Assembly: GCF_001038205.1 (NCBI RefSeq)
Contig: NZ_JWIZ01000014.1
Location: 27,843-91,842, forward strand
Source: Muribacter muris
Lineage (GTDB): Bacteria; Pseudomonadota; Gammaproteobacteria; Enterobacterales; Pasteurellaceae
Reading direction: 5' to 3'
DNA length: 64,000 bases
In this document: piece by piece, positions 54,597-63,641 of the stretch
Layout: every line of letters begins with the position of its first letter
Numbering within the stretch: the first letter of the stretch is position 1
The notes under the pieces: model-generated
Databases searched by the model: none
Told to the model about the DNA's origin: nothing
Seen by the model: the letters and a program-made list of their open reading frames with translations, nothing else
Made by a program: the position numbers and the translations under genes

Positions 54597-56105
54597 TTAA
54601 GATTTCATTGCGTCTTTGTAAGCATTATTTGCTTTTTCAAAAGTCTCACTAATTTCGCTGCGTGGTGCAGGGGTAATTAGCGATACGATAATGATCGCAA
54701 TAGTGGCTAAAATAAAGCCGGGGATCATTTCGTAGATACCACTATTTGGCACTAATGTATTCCAGAACACGACCACCAATGCGCCGGTAAGCATTCCTGC
54801 CATTGCACCTGCTGCGTTCATTCGTTTCCAGAACAGCGATAAAATCACTACCGGCCCAAAGGCACAGCCGAAGCCTGCCCACGCATAAGACACAAGACCT
54901 AATACTTTACTGTTCGGATCTTGTGCCAAGACAATCGCTAATACCGCAATGGCTAAAACCATCAATCGGCCAAGCCAAACTAACTCTTTTTGCGAGGCTT
55001 TAGGGCGTAAAATACCTTTGTAAAAATCTTCGGTAATCGCACTGGAGCAGATCAGTAACTGACAACTTAAGGTACTCATTACCGCCGCTAAAATTGCAGA
55101 GAGCAATATGCCTGCAATCCAAGGGTTAAATAGAATACGGGCAAGTTCAATAAAGACTTGTTCGTGGTTCTGATTAACCACCGCAGCTTGCGCCGGATTA
55201 GCAAAGAAGTAGGCTTGACCAAAGAAGCCGATACCAACCGCCCCGAACAGACAGATGATCATCCACGTCATACTGATGCGGCGGGCATTCGGAATGGTTT
55301 TGACGCTATCCGCCGCCATAAAGCGTGCCAAAATGTGTGGCTGACCGAAGTAGCCTAGCCCCCAAGCCGATAAGCTCAGTAAACCGATAAAGGTCGTGCC
55401 GGTAAACAGATCGGTAAAATCTTTATTTACCGCATTCCCGGCAGCAACGATGACTTGGTGGGTTTCTTCAAAGCCGCCAAGCTGAATAAGAACGAAAATC
55501 GGCGTTAAAAACAGCGCAAACAGCATTAGCGTAGCTTGGATAGTATCTGTCCAGCTGACCGCCAAAAAGCCACCGATAAAGGTATAGATGATCGTGGCTA
55601 ATGCGCCGTACCAAAGTGCCGTGCTATAAGGCACATTAAATAAATTTTCAAATAATCTTGCACCGGCAACGACCCCTGACGCACAGTAAATAGCAAAGAA
55701 GAACAGGATAATCGCAGCAGAGACAATTTTAAGGATTTTGGTGTTATCGCCAAAGCGATGGTGGAAGTATTCCGGTAGGGTAAGCGAGTTTGCGTTGTAT
55801 TCGGTGTGCATCCGTAAACGACCTGCAACAAATAGCCAGTTTAAATACGCACCCACGGTTAAGCCGATCGCAATCCAGCCTTCAACCAACCCTGCCGCAT
55901 AAACGGCACCGGGCAGCCCCATCAACAGCCAGCCGGACATATCGGACGCACCGGCGGATAAACCGGTTACAAAGCTACCTAAACTTCGCCCGCCTAAAAT
56001 ATAATCCGAAAAGTTATTGGTAAAACGGTAAGCAATAAAGCCTATCGAGATCATTCCGATAATATAAATCAGAAAGGTGGTTGTGGTTGGGTCAAAACCA
56101 AGCAT
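54597..56105 (-). CDS. putP: sodium/proline symporter
   Basis: Inner-membrane SSS-family transporter with about thirteen hydrophobic spans. Almost every block matches E. coli PutP: DYILGGRSLGSFVTGLSAGASDMSGWLLMGLPGAVY is recognisable, along with FIGGFLAVSWTDTIQA and GLGYFGQPHILARFMAADS. Start 56105 gives 502 residues, equal to E. coli, and follows AAGGAGAAACCC; a longer frame from 56138 is not favoured. It imports the substrate of PutA encoded next to it. A possible CRP site lies about 170 bases upstream. Confidence 0.97.
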   Translation of the reverse strand: MLGFDPTTTTFLIYIIGMISIGFIAYRFTNNFSDYILGGRSLGSFVTGLSAGASDMSGWLLMGLPGAVYAAGLVEGWIAIGLTVGAYLNWLFVAGRLRMHTEYNANSLTLPEYFHHRFGDNTKILKIVSAAIILFFFAIYCASGVVAGARLFENLFNVPYSTALWYGALATIIYTFIGGFLAVSWTDTIQATLMLFALFLTPIFVLIQLGGFEETHQVIVAAGNAVNKDFTDLFTGTTFIGLLSLSAWGLGYFGQPHILARFMAADSVKTIPNARRISMTWMIICLFGAVGIGFFGQAYFFANPAQAAVVNQNHEQVFIELARILFNPWIAGILLSAILAAVMSTLSCQLLICSSAITEDFYKGILRPKASQKELVWLGRLMVLAIAVLAIVLAQDPNSKVLGLVSYAWAGFGCAFGPVVILSLFWKRMNAAGAMAGMLTGALVVVFWNTLVPNSGIYEMIPGFILATIAIIIVSLITPAPRSEISETFEKANNAYKDAMKS

Positions 56106-56273
56106 AGGGTTTCTCCTTCTTATTCTAATGAATGTCAAAAAACTTACTATATCAGAAAATCATTTACTGAAAATTGGGCGAACCGTAAGCGATGATAATT
56201 TATGCATTATCCCTGAATGGCTGATGAGTATATCGCAAAAGTATTGAGTGAAGTTACATCTTTTTAACAAATT

Positions 56274-56289
56274 TGTGATGTAGGTAACA
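56274..56289 (-). promoter_or_regulatory. possible CRP site upstream of putP
   Basis: TGTGATGTAGGTAACA differs from TGTGA-N6-TCACA at one base. It lies in the 323-base stretch between greB and putP (56106-56428), which holds no gene that I can see. Confidence 0.45.
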
Positions 56290-56428
56290 CTATTTTTGAA
56301 AAGGGGCTAACCTAGGCGGTTAAAAGGTTTGACTTTCGTCAGAATATTGAGTCGCAATTAGAAAAAGTATGTAGGATTTGGGTATATTGCGATATTTTAC
56401 CGCTTCCTAATAGTCGGTCATTTTAGGG

Positions 56429-56902
56429 TTAATCATACCAAATTTTATTGATATATAAGCGGGTTTTACCCGATGGGGTGGTAACGAGAATTTCGTCATC
56501 AACCTGTTTACCAATTAGCGCTCTGGCAACGGGAGAGTCAATTGAGATCCAGTGTTTTGCCGGATCAAACTCATCGCAGCCGACAATTCGGTATTGTTTG
56601 GTTTCGCCTTGTTCGTTTTCCAGTTCCACCCAAGCCCCGAAAAAGACTTTACCGTCTTGGCTTGGGTGATAATCGACAATTTGCAACACTTCGAGCCGTT
56701 TAGTCAGAAAGCGGACACGCCGATCGATCTCACGCAAACGGCGCTTACCATAGATATATTCGGCATTTTCACTACGATCGCCTAACGCTGCCGCATCGGA
56801 TACCGCTTGTGTTACTTTGGGGCGTTCCTCTTTCCAGAGAAATTTAAGTTCTTGATCCAATGCCTGCCAGCCGCTACGGGTGATATAGTTTGTTTTTGCC
56901 AT
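56429..56902 (-). CDS. greB: transcription elongation factor GreB
   Basis: Binds RNA polymerase in the secondary channel and stimulates cleavage of backtracked RNA. The N-terminal coiled coil ends with SENAEYIYGKRRLREIDRRVRFL, where the tip acids are in the DRSENAEY segment. The globular domain holds GCDEFDPAKHWISIDSPVARALIGK. The Tyr-Gly-Lys-Arg-Arg-Leu wording marks GreB rather than GreA. It overlaps the kdsD stop by one base (TAATG), so the pair is translationally coupled. Confidence 0.95.
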   Translation of the reverse strand: MAKTNYITRSGWQALDQELKFLWKEERPKVTQAVSDAAALGDRSENAEYIYGKRRLREIDRRVRFLTKRLEVLQIVDYHPSQDGKVFFGAWVELENEQGETKQYRIVGCDEFDPAKHWISIDSPVARALIGKQVDDEILVTTPSGKTRLYINKIWYD

Positions 56903-57837
56903 TAACTTGCAAACTCCACAATGCCGGATACCGTGCCGTTTTCCGTAACAGCAATCAGTGAATGGATATGGTTCTCCTTCATAAAGGCTTCGGCGTGAGC
57001 AAGGAAAGTAGTTTCTAAAATAGTTTTCGGATGGCGTGTCATCATTTGCTCTGCCGTTTTGTTTAGGCTTTCCGCCCCAAATTTGGCAAGGGTACGGCGA
57101 ATATCACCATCGGTAATAATGCCGAGTAATTGGGCATTTTCCATCACTAACGCCACGCCCATTCTACCTTCATTCATTACATCAAGGCACTGACTAAATT
57201 GACTGTCCGGCGATGTAATCGGCAATTTGCGTTGCATCACATCACGTACACGACAGAGCAATTTACGTCCAAGGCTACCCCCCGGATGGAAACGGGCAAA
57301 ATCTTCCGCTTTGAACTGACGAGCGTTAATCAAGGCAATAGCTAACGCATCACCGAGTGCCATTGTGATGAGGCTGGAAGTCGTCGGCGCAAGGTTATTC
57401 GGGCAGGCTTCCCGCTCAATACTAATATCTAAGCAAATATCTGCGTGCTGACCAAGCGTTGAATTGACATTGCCTGTCATTGCAATGATTTTATTACCGA
57501 AATTTTTCAGGCTCGGAATGAGTTTGTTCACGTCATCGGTTTCGCCACTATAAGAAATGAGGATCACGATGTCGATCGGCTTAAGCATTCCCAAATCACC
57601 GTGAAAGGCTTCGGTCGGGTGGAGAAAAAAGCTCGGTGTTCCTGTTGATGCAAAAGTTGCCACCATTTTTTTGCCGACTAGCCCCGATTTTCCGATTCCC
57701 GCTACCACGACACGCCCTGCACAATTTAAGATCATTTCGACAGCTTGCTCAAAGTGTTGATCAAGATGTTGGTTTAACCGTTCAATCGCAGAGGTATAAA
57801 GACTAAGCGTTGTGCGTGCACTGGAAAGGTGAGACAT
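56902..57837 (-). CDS. kdsD: arabinose-5-phosphate isomerase
   Basis: Makes D-arabinose 5-phosphate from ribulose 5-phosphate, the first step of Kdo synthesis for lipopolysaccharide. An N-terminal SIS domain (VVVAGIGKSGLVGKKMVATFASTGTPSFFLHP, residues about 43-75; SYSGETDDVNKL) is followed by two CBS domains (about 200-311). Length 311 suits the KdsD/GutQ family. Coupling to greB is unusual compared with the E. coli kds-lpt order. No kdsC or lpt genes are adjacent. Confidence 0.93.
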   Translation of the reverse strand: MSHLSSARTTLSLYTSAIERLNQHLDQHFEQAVEMILNCAGRVVVAGIGKSGLVGKKMVATFASTGTPSFFLHPTEAFHGDLGMLKPIDIVILISYSGETDDVNKLIPSLKNFGNKIIAMTGNVNSTLGQHADICLDISIEREACPNNLAPTTSSLITMALGDALAIALINARQFKAEDFARFHPGGSLGRKLLCRVRDVMQRKLPITSPDSQFSQCLDVMNEGRMGVALVMENAQLLGIITDGDIRRTLAKFGAESLNKTAEQMMTRHPKTILETTFLAHAEAFMKENHIHSLIAVTENGTVSGIVEFAS

Positions 57838-58167
57838 AATAAATCCTTAGGCTATAACAAACTCGCACGATTATACGCTAGTTTAGCGAAAGCAGAAATA
57901 GAGGCTGTCTTTTGATGAAAATATTTACATTTTCAAAAATCCTACTAATTGAATAAGTATAAAAAAACAACCAGATAAAGTGAGTATAGAACCGATAGCA
58001 TTTCTCAAAACATTGTAATGTTATGCTTACAAGCGGTTGCTTTTAGTCTATTTTTTGTAAATTGTTAATCAAAAGTTGTGATCTTGTTCTCAAATGTGAA
58101 AAGAAGTCCTTTTCAATGTGCAAAATATCGCCTAATTTGAATAGACTGATTCAACAGGAGGAAAACT
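57838..58167. other. intergenic region between divergent kdsD and the CitMHS transporter
   Basis: 330 bases of AT-rich sequence without a gene. It holds an uptake signal (ACAAGCGGT near 58029) and a CRP-like element at 58077-58092. A usable ribosome binding site (CAGGAGG) lies near 58154 before the transporter. Confidence 0.6.
58077..58092 (+). promoter_or_regulatory. possible CRP site before the CitMHS transporter
   Basis: TGTGATCTTGTTCTCA keeps the left half-site TGTGA; the right half TCTCA departs from TCACA at one base. It lies about 80 bases upstream of the ATG. Confidence 0.4.
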
Positions 58168-59484
58168 ATGATTACGTTAATCGGATTAGCGATTATTTTT
58201 ACCATCGTCTTATTATTACTGACAGAGAAAACTTCGCCGGTTGTCGCTTTAGTGTTAATCCCGGTCATCGGTGCGTTTCTCGCCGGCTTTTCCGTGGCGG
58301 ATTTAACGAAATTTTACCAAGCAGGCACGAAATCGGTGGTACAAATTGCCATTATGTTTATTTTTGCCATCATCTTTTTTGGCATAATGAACGATGTCGG
58401 CTTGTTTAACCCAATGATAAACCAACTGATTCGGCTGACCGGCGGTAATGTAGTAGCGGTAACGGTCGGCACAGTGATTATTTCTACCATTGCCCAATTA
58501 GACGGTGCAGGCGCATCGACTTTTTTACTGGTCGTTCCGCCACTCTTACCGCTGTATAAACGGCTAAGAATTAACCCCTATTTACTCTTTTTACTGTTGG
58601 CAGCCAGTGCCGGTATTATCAATATGTTGCCGTGGGGCGGGCCTTTAGGGCGGATTGCCAGTATATTAGGCAAAGATGTTGCTGAGCTGTATCAACCTTT
58701 AATGGCAGTACAGGGCATCGGGATTGGTGTTACCTTAATGGTAGCGATTCTTCTCGGTTTAAAAGAGAAAAAGCGTATTGCGAAAGAATATGGCGACAGT
58801 CTGTATGACGTAACATTTGATGCCAGCGTCGGCACACAGGAAAATTTAGCGCAAAAAAGCCCTAAAGCACAATCGAAAGGGCTTTTTCTGATTAACTTGG
58901 CGTTATTCATTATCACTTTAGGCGTGTTAGTTTCTGCCATTTTACCTTCCGGCTATGTATTTATGATCGCCGTTGTTTTGGCACTTTTGATCAATTTCCG
59001 CGATCCGAAAGAACAACTTGCACGCATCAATGCCCACGCCGGCGGAGCGATAATGATGGCAAGTATTATCTTAGCTGCCGGCACATTTTTAGGGGTATTA
59101 CGGGAATCGGGAATGCTCACTTCGATTGCAACCGATTTAGTCAAAATTCTGCCGGATAGCTTAATTCCGCATCTTCATATTGTGATTGGTGCTCTTGGCG
59201 TGCCTCTAGAATTAGTATTTAGTACGGACGCTTACTATTTCGGCTTATTTCCGGTGGTAGAGCATATCACTCAACAAGCCGGTGTACCCTCTGTTTCAGC
59301 AGGCTATGCAATGATGATCGGCAGCATTGTCGGTACTTTCGTTTCCCCGTTTTCTCCGGCGCTTTGGATGGGGTTAGGGCTGGCTAAACTCTCAATGGGT
59401 CAACATATCCGCTATTCATTCTTTTGGATTTGGGGCATTTCACTGCTGACACTCGGTGGTGCAATCTTGCTTGGGATTATTTAG
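58168..59484 (+). CDS. CitMHS-family divalent-metal-citrate/proton symporter
   Basis: Inner-membrane transporter of 438 residues with about twelve spans. Its blocks match the CitM/CitH class: IMFIFAIIFFGIMNDVGLFNPMI, TIAQLDGAGASTFLLVVPPLLPLYKRL, INMLPWGGPLGRIAS and the second-half TDAYYFGLFPVVE. Known members import citrate complexed with Mg or Ca type cations. GAGGAAAAC lies before the ATG. No citrate lyase genes are nearby, so the physiological substrate is inferred from family only. It is convergent with the tRNA array. Confidence 0.85.
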   Translation: MITLIGLAIIFTIVLLLLTEKTSPVVALVLIPVIGAFLAGFSVADLTKFYQAGTKSVVQIAIMFIFAIIFFGIMNDVGLFNPMINQLIRLTGGNVVAVTVGTVIISTIAQLDGAGASTFLLVVPPLLPLYKRLRINPYLLFLLLAASAGIINMLPWGGPLGRIASILGKDVAELYQPLMAVQGIGIGVTLMVAILLGLKEKKRIAKEYGDSLYDVTFDASVGTQENLAQKSPKAQSKGLFLINLALFIITLGVLVSAILPSGYVFMIAVVLALLINFRDPKEQLARINAHAGGAIMMASIILAAGTFLGVLRESGMLTSIATDLVKILPDSLIPHLHIVIGALGVPLELVFSTDAYYFGLFPVVEHITQQAGVPSVSAGYAMMIGSIVGTFVSPFSPALWMGLGLAKLSMGQHIRYSFFWIWGISLLTLGGAILLGII

Positions 59485-59585
59485 TGCAAGCGGTGGTTTG
59501 AAGGCGGAAATAAGCAAAACATAGCGTTGGAGCCTTGCTATATAAGGTTCTAACGTATGTTTAAGATAAAAGATTATAAAGTAAA

Positions 59586-59661
<76 letters not shown>

Positions 59662-59679
59662 ATAGATTTGATTTTTAAA

Positions 59680-59766
59680 TGGTGCCCGAGGCCAGACTTG
59701 AACTGGCACGCCTCGAAAGGCGAGGGATTTTAAATCCCTTGCGTCTACCGATTCCGCCACTCGGGC
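59680..59766 (-). tRNA. tRNA-Leu (anticodon TAA), copy 1
   Basis: 87 bases with CCA and a long variable arm, class II. Acceptor GCCCGAG pairs with CTCGGGC. Anticodon loop TTTAAAA gives TAA. This species is a known TrmL substrate type, and trmL is at 30827-31306. Confidence 0.97.
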
Positions 59767-59768
59767 AT

Positions 59769-59844
<76 letters not shown>

Positions 59845-59863
59845 ATAGATTTGATTTTTTAAA

Positions 59864-59950
59864 TGGTGCCCGAGGCCAGACTTGAACTGGCACGCCTCGA
59901 AAGGCGAGGGATTTTAAATCCCTTGCGTCTACCGATTCCGCCACTCGGGC
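59864..59950 (-). tRNA. tRNA-Leu (anticodon TAA), copy 2
   Basis: Identical to copy 1. The spacer to the next glycine gene has one T more than in the first repeat unit, which shows that the array arose by duplication of a Gly-Leu unit of about 184 bases. Confidence 0.97.
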
Positions 59951-59952
59951 AA

Positions 59953-60028
<76 letters not shown>

Positions 60029-60029
60029 T

Positions 60030-60057
60030 AAAAAACGCTACTGAGTAAGTAGCGTTT
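60030..60057 (-). terminator. terminator-like hairpin directly before the first tRNA
   Basis: On the minus strand AAAACGCTACT-TACTC-AGTAGCGTTTT is an 11-bp perfect stem followed by TT, giving a run of six T that ends next to tRNA-Gly. It could terminate mfd transcription, but it also lies downstream of the presumed tRNA promoter. Confidence 0.75.
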
Positions 60058-60068
60058 TGATGTGGTGC

Positions 60069-60096
60069 ATTTTAGCGATTTAAGACGCTCTGTCAA
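60069..60096 (-). promoter_or_regulatory. promoter of the tRNA array
   Basis: On the minus strand a perfect -35 TTGACA (60091-60096) and -10 TAAAAT (60069-60074) are spaced by 16 bases. Transcription should start near 60062, just before the hairpin. Confidence 0.75.
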
Positions 60097-60188
60097 ACGA
60101 AAATTTGCAAAAAATGCGTGTTAGCCTAAAAATCAGACTTTTTGCCGAGTTTTTGTTAATTTTGTCTCCGTTCCGACCGCTTGCAAGG

Positions 60189-63100
60189 CTAAGCGGTTAG
60201 TTGTTCGAGCAAGTCGGTGATAAATTTCAAACGCACTTCGGCACTATCAAGGGGTTTGGCAAACTTGAATTTCAGTGGCCCGTCAAATTTATAGACATTT
60301 TTTTCTTGCTGAATGAGCTGTAAGAAACGTGTCGGGTCAAGGGCGGCATTCGGTTTAAATTCCAAATAGCCGCCTTGCATACCGGCTTCCACCTTTTTCA
60401 GTTGTAGCTGTTTGGCTAGCTGGCGTAATTGGGTGATCTGAAAGAGGTTTTTCGCCGCACTCGGCAGTAAGCCGAAACGGTCAATCAGCTCGACTTTAAG
60501 GGCTTGTAAACTTTGTGTATCTTCGCTGCTGGCGATCCGTTTGTAGAACGATAACCGCATATTGACATCCGGCACATAGTCATCGGGCAGTAATGCCGGC
60601 ACGCGTAGTTCAATATCGACTTGCTGTTGCGTAATTTCATCGAGGGTCGGTTCACGCCCTTCCTGTAAGGCTTTCACCGCATTTTCCAGTAAATCCATAT
60701 AAAGTGAAAAGCCGATGGATTCAATTTGCCCGCTCTGTTCGCTGCCGAGCAGTTCGCCGGCACCCCGAATCTCTAAATCGTGAGTGGCCAGCACAAATCC
60801 TGCCCCTAAGTTGTCGATCGTGCTCATTGCCTCCAGCCGTTGTTCTGCCTCTTTGGTGAGGGTTTTCGGGTGTGGCGTGAGCATATAGGCGTAGGCTTGG
60901 TGGTGGGAGCGTCCCACACGCCCTCGCAGTTGGTGGAGCTGTGCCAAGCCGAATTTATCCGCCCGTTCAATGATGATGGTATTGGCACTCGGCACATCAA
61001 TGCCGGTTTCGATAATGGTCGAACAGACCAACAAATTAAAGCGTTGATGATAGAAATCGGACATTACACGCTCCAATTCCCGTTCCCGCATTTGACCGTG
61101 CCCGATAACGATGCGGGCTTCCGGCACTAATTCCGCCAATTTCGTTGCACAATTCTCGATCGTTGCCACGTCATTATGCAGGTAATAAACTTGTCCGCCA
61201 CGCAAAATTTCACGCAGAATAGCTTCTCGGATAATAAGTTCATCACTTTGGCGGACAAAGGTTTTGATCGACAAACGGCGAGCCGGCGGGCTGGCGATGA
61301 TTGACAGATCCCGCATTCCGTTTAATGCCATATTGAGTGTACGGGGGATCGGCGTGGCGGTGAGGGTGAGAATGTCCACATTGGCACGCAGTTGTTTAAT
61401 CCGCTCTTTTTGGCGAACGCCGAAGCGGTGTTCCTCGTCAATCACCAGCAAGCCTAAATCACGGAAAATCACATCGTCTTGTAGCAATTTATGCGTGCCG
61501 ACTAAAATATCTACTTTACCTTCTGCGGTACGGGTAAGAATATCTTTCTGTTCTTTGGCGGTTTTAAAGCGGGAAAGCACCTCAACCTGCACCGGCTGAT
61601 TGGCAAAACGATCTTTAAAATTCTCATAGTGCTGCTGGGCGAGCAAGGTGGTTGGAGCGAGAATAGCGACTTGTTTGTGGTTCATTACCGCCAGAAAGGT
61701 TGCCCGCATTGCCACTTCGGTTTTGCCGAAGCCGACATCGCCGCACACAAGCCGATCCATCGCTTTCGGCTGGCACATATCGCTGATTACCGCGTCTATC
61801 GCCAGTTTTTGATCGTGCGTTTCTTCAAATGGGAAGGTCGCACTGAATTGGCGGAACGCCTCTTTGTCGTAAGTAAATGCAAACCCTTTTTGCGATTCCC
61901 GTTTGGCGTAAACGTCCAGCAGTTCCGCCGCTACATCACGAGTTTTTTCCGCCGCTTTTTGACGGCTTTTCGCCCACGCTTCACTGCCTAATTTGTGTAA
62001 TGGGGCGTTCTCATCACTGCCGCCGATATAACGGCTGATTAAATGCAACGAGGCAACAGGCACGTAGAGTTTGGCATCATTAGCATAGTGCAGAACAAGG
62101 TATTCCGCTTTCACGCCACCTGCGTCTAAAGTGGTTAATCCGGCGTAACGTCCGACCCCGTTTTCCAAATGTACCACCGCTTGCCCGATTTTTAACTCGG
62201 CTAAGTTGCGGATCAAGGTGTCGGGATTGACGGTTTTTCGCTGTTTATGTGAGCTTCGCTGCTGAATTTTTTCGCCCAACAGATCCGTTTCGCAAATAAT
62301 TGCCAATAACTGACCGCTTGCAGCTTCAATCATAAAGCCTTGGTCGAGGTTGCCGATCATTAAATTAAGCGGATCGAGTTTATCGGATAAGGTTTTGATC
62401 TGCTTCGGTTTTATGCCTAACGGCGAGAGTAAATCCAACAAGGTTTCCCGCCGTCCTTCCGACTCCACGGAAAACAGAATAGTACCGTTAAATTCGTGAT
62501 AAAACTGTTGGAACAAGGCTAACGGCGTTTTATGGTGAGGCTGAACGGCAATCGCCGGCAACGGGTGAAGATTGGCATTTTGCTTGGTGGCGGACGGCTT
62601 TAGCTTTTCACTCGTTAAGCTCAAACGGGGATAATGCTTCAACGATTGATTAACCTGCTCCGGTGTGAACCACAGCATTTCCGGCGGCAACAGCGGGCGC
62701 ATTGGATCGACTCTGCGGCTCTCAAAGCGTCTGCCTGTGTCTTGATAGAACTGTTCTGCTTTGGCTTGAATGGTGTCGAAGGTGATGAATAGCGTATTGG
62801 GCGAGAGATAGTCAAAGAAACTCGCCATTTGATCGAAAAAGAGCGGCTGCCAATATTCAATGCCGGCATTCAAAATCCCTTTACTGACTTGCTGATAAAT
62901 ATGTTCGGGCTCACGGCGGATTTCGCCGAATTGTTCACGGAATTTGCCGCGAAAATGCTCAATACCGTTGCTATCTGTCGGGAACTCGTGGGCAGGTAGC
63001 AGGTTGATACTCTCAATTTCCTCAATTGTCCGTTGGCTGTCCACATCAAAGGTGCGGATAGTGTCAATTTCATCGTCAAAAAAATCTAAACGGTAGGGGA

Positions 63101-63641
63101 GAGCCGAACCCATCGGGTATAAATCGAGTAGCCCGCCCCGCACGGCATATTCACCGTATTCCAACACCTGCTCGACGCCTCGATAGCCCGCATTTTCGAG
63201 CTGCAAGCGTAATTTTTCAATCGAAAACGCATCGCCCTTTTTAATCAATAACACATTATTAGCAAGGTAGCTCGGCGGGCAGATTTTTTGCATTAAGGTA
63301 TTGATCGGTAATAGGAAAATCTGTTTTTTGCCCTGTTGTAGCCGAAACAGAGCGGACAGGCGTGCCGAAATAATGTCTTGATGCGGGGAAAAATTATCAT
63401 AGGGCAGCGTTTCCCAATCGGGAAAAAGCTGAACCGCAAGCTCGGTAAACGCCGGCAGGCTTTTCTCTAACCGCAAGGCGGTACGGGAGTCGGGAGTAAT
63501 CACCACGCTTAAGCCGTCAAATTGTGCCGCCGCCTGCGCAATGGCAAGGGTATCGGCGTGGCCGATTAAGTTACCGAGTAGTTGGTGATCTTGGTGTGAG
63601 CCGCTACTTTTCGGCAGCGTGAATTGAAGTTGGAAAGACAT
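60189..63641 (-). CDS. mfd: transcription-repair coupling factor
   Basis: Large ATP-dependent translocase that removes stalled RNA polymerase and recruits UvrA. It shows the UvrB-homology N-terminal part (ALRLEKSLPAF, RGGLLDLYP), an RNA-polymerase-interacting domain (VHLENGVGRYAGL), then RecG-like motifs: Walker A GDVGFGKTEVAMRA, DEEHRFG, TATPIPRTLNMAL, and ETGIDVPSANTIIIE plus QLHQLRGRVGRS. Starting at 63641 (MSFQLQFTLPKSSG) gives 1150 residues, as in E. coli (1148). An uptake signal abuts the start codon, and no clear ribosome binding site is seen. UvrD and UvrC are encoded in the same window. Confidence 0.97.
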   Translation of the reverse strand: MSFQLQFTLPKSSGSHQDHQLLGNLIGHADTLAIAQAAAQFDGLSVVITPDSRTALRLEKSLPAFTELAVQLFPDWETLPYDNFSPHQDIISARLSALFRLQQGKKQIFLLPINTLMQKICPPSYLANNVLLIKKGDAFSIEKLRLQLENAGYRGVEQVLEYGEYAVRGGLLDLYPMGSALPYRLDFFDDEIDTIRTFDVDSQRTIEEIESINLLPAHEFPTDSNGIEHFRGKFREQFGEIRREPEHIYQQVSKGILNAGIEYWQPLFFDQMASFFDYLSPNTLFITFDTIQAKAEQFYQDTGRRFESRRVDPMRPLLPPEMLWFTPEQVNQSLKHYPRLSLTSEKLKPSATKQNANLHPLPAIAVQPHHKTPLALFQQFYHEFNGTILFSVESEGRRETLLDLLSPLGIKPKQIKTLSDKLDPLNLMIGNLDQGFMIEAASGQLLAIICETDLLGEKIQQRSSHKQRKTVNPDTLIRNLAELKIGQAVVHLENGVGRYAGLTTLDAGGVKAEYLVLHYANDAKLYVPVASLHLISRYIGGSDENAPLHKLGSEAWAKSRQKAAEKTRDVAAELLDVYAKRESQKGFAFTYDKEAFRQFSATFPFEETHDQKLAIDAVISDMCQPKAMDRLVCGDVGFGKTEVAMRATFLAVMNHKQVAILAPTTLLAQQHYENFKDRFANQPVQVEVLSRFKTAKEQKDILTRTAEGKVDILVGTHKLLQDDVIFRDLGLLVIDEEHRFGVRQKERIKQLRANVDILTLTATPIPRTLNMALNGMRDLSIIASPPARRLSIKTFVRQSDELIIREAILREILRGGQVYYLHNDVATIENCATKLAELVPEARIVIGHGQMRERELERVMSDFYHQRFNLLVCSTIIETGIDVPSANTIIIERADKFGLAQLHQLRGRVGRSHHQAYAYMLTPHPKTLTKEAEQRLEAMSTIDNLGAGFVLATHDLEIRGAGELLGSEQSGQIESIGFSLYMDLLENAVKALQEGREPTLDEITQQQVDIELRVPALLPDDYVPDVNMRLSFYKRIASSEDTQSLQALKVELIDRFGLLPSAAKNLFQITQLRQLAKQLQLKKVEAGMQGGYLEFKPNAALDPTRFLQLIQQEKNVYKFDGPLKFKFAKPLDSAEVRLKFITDLLEQLTA

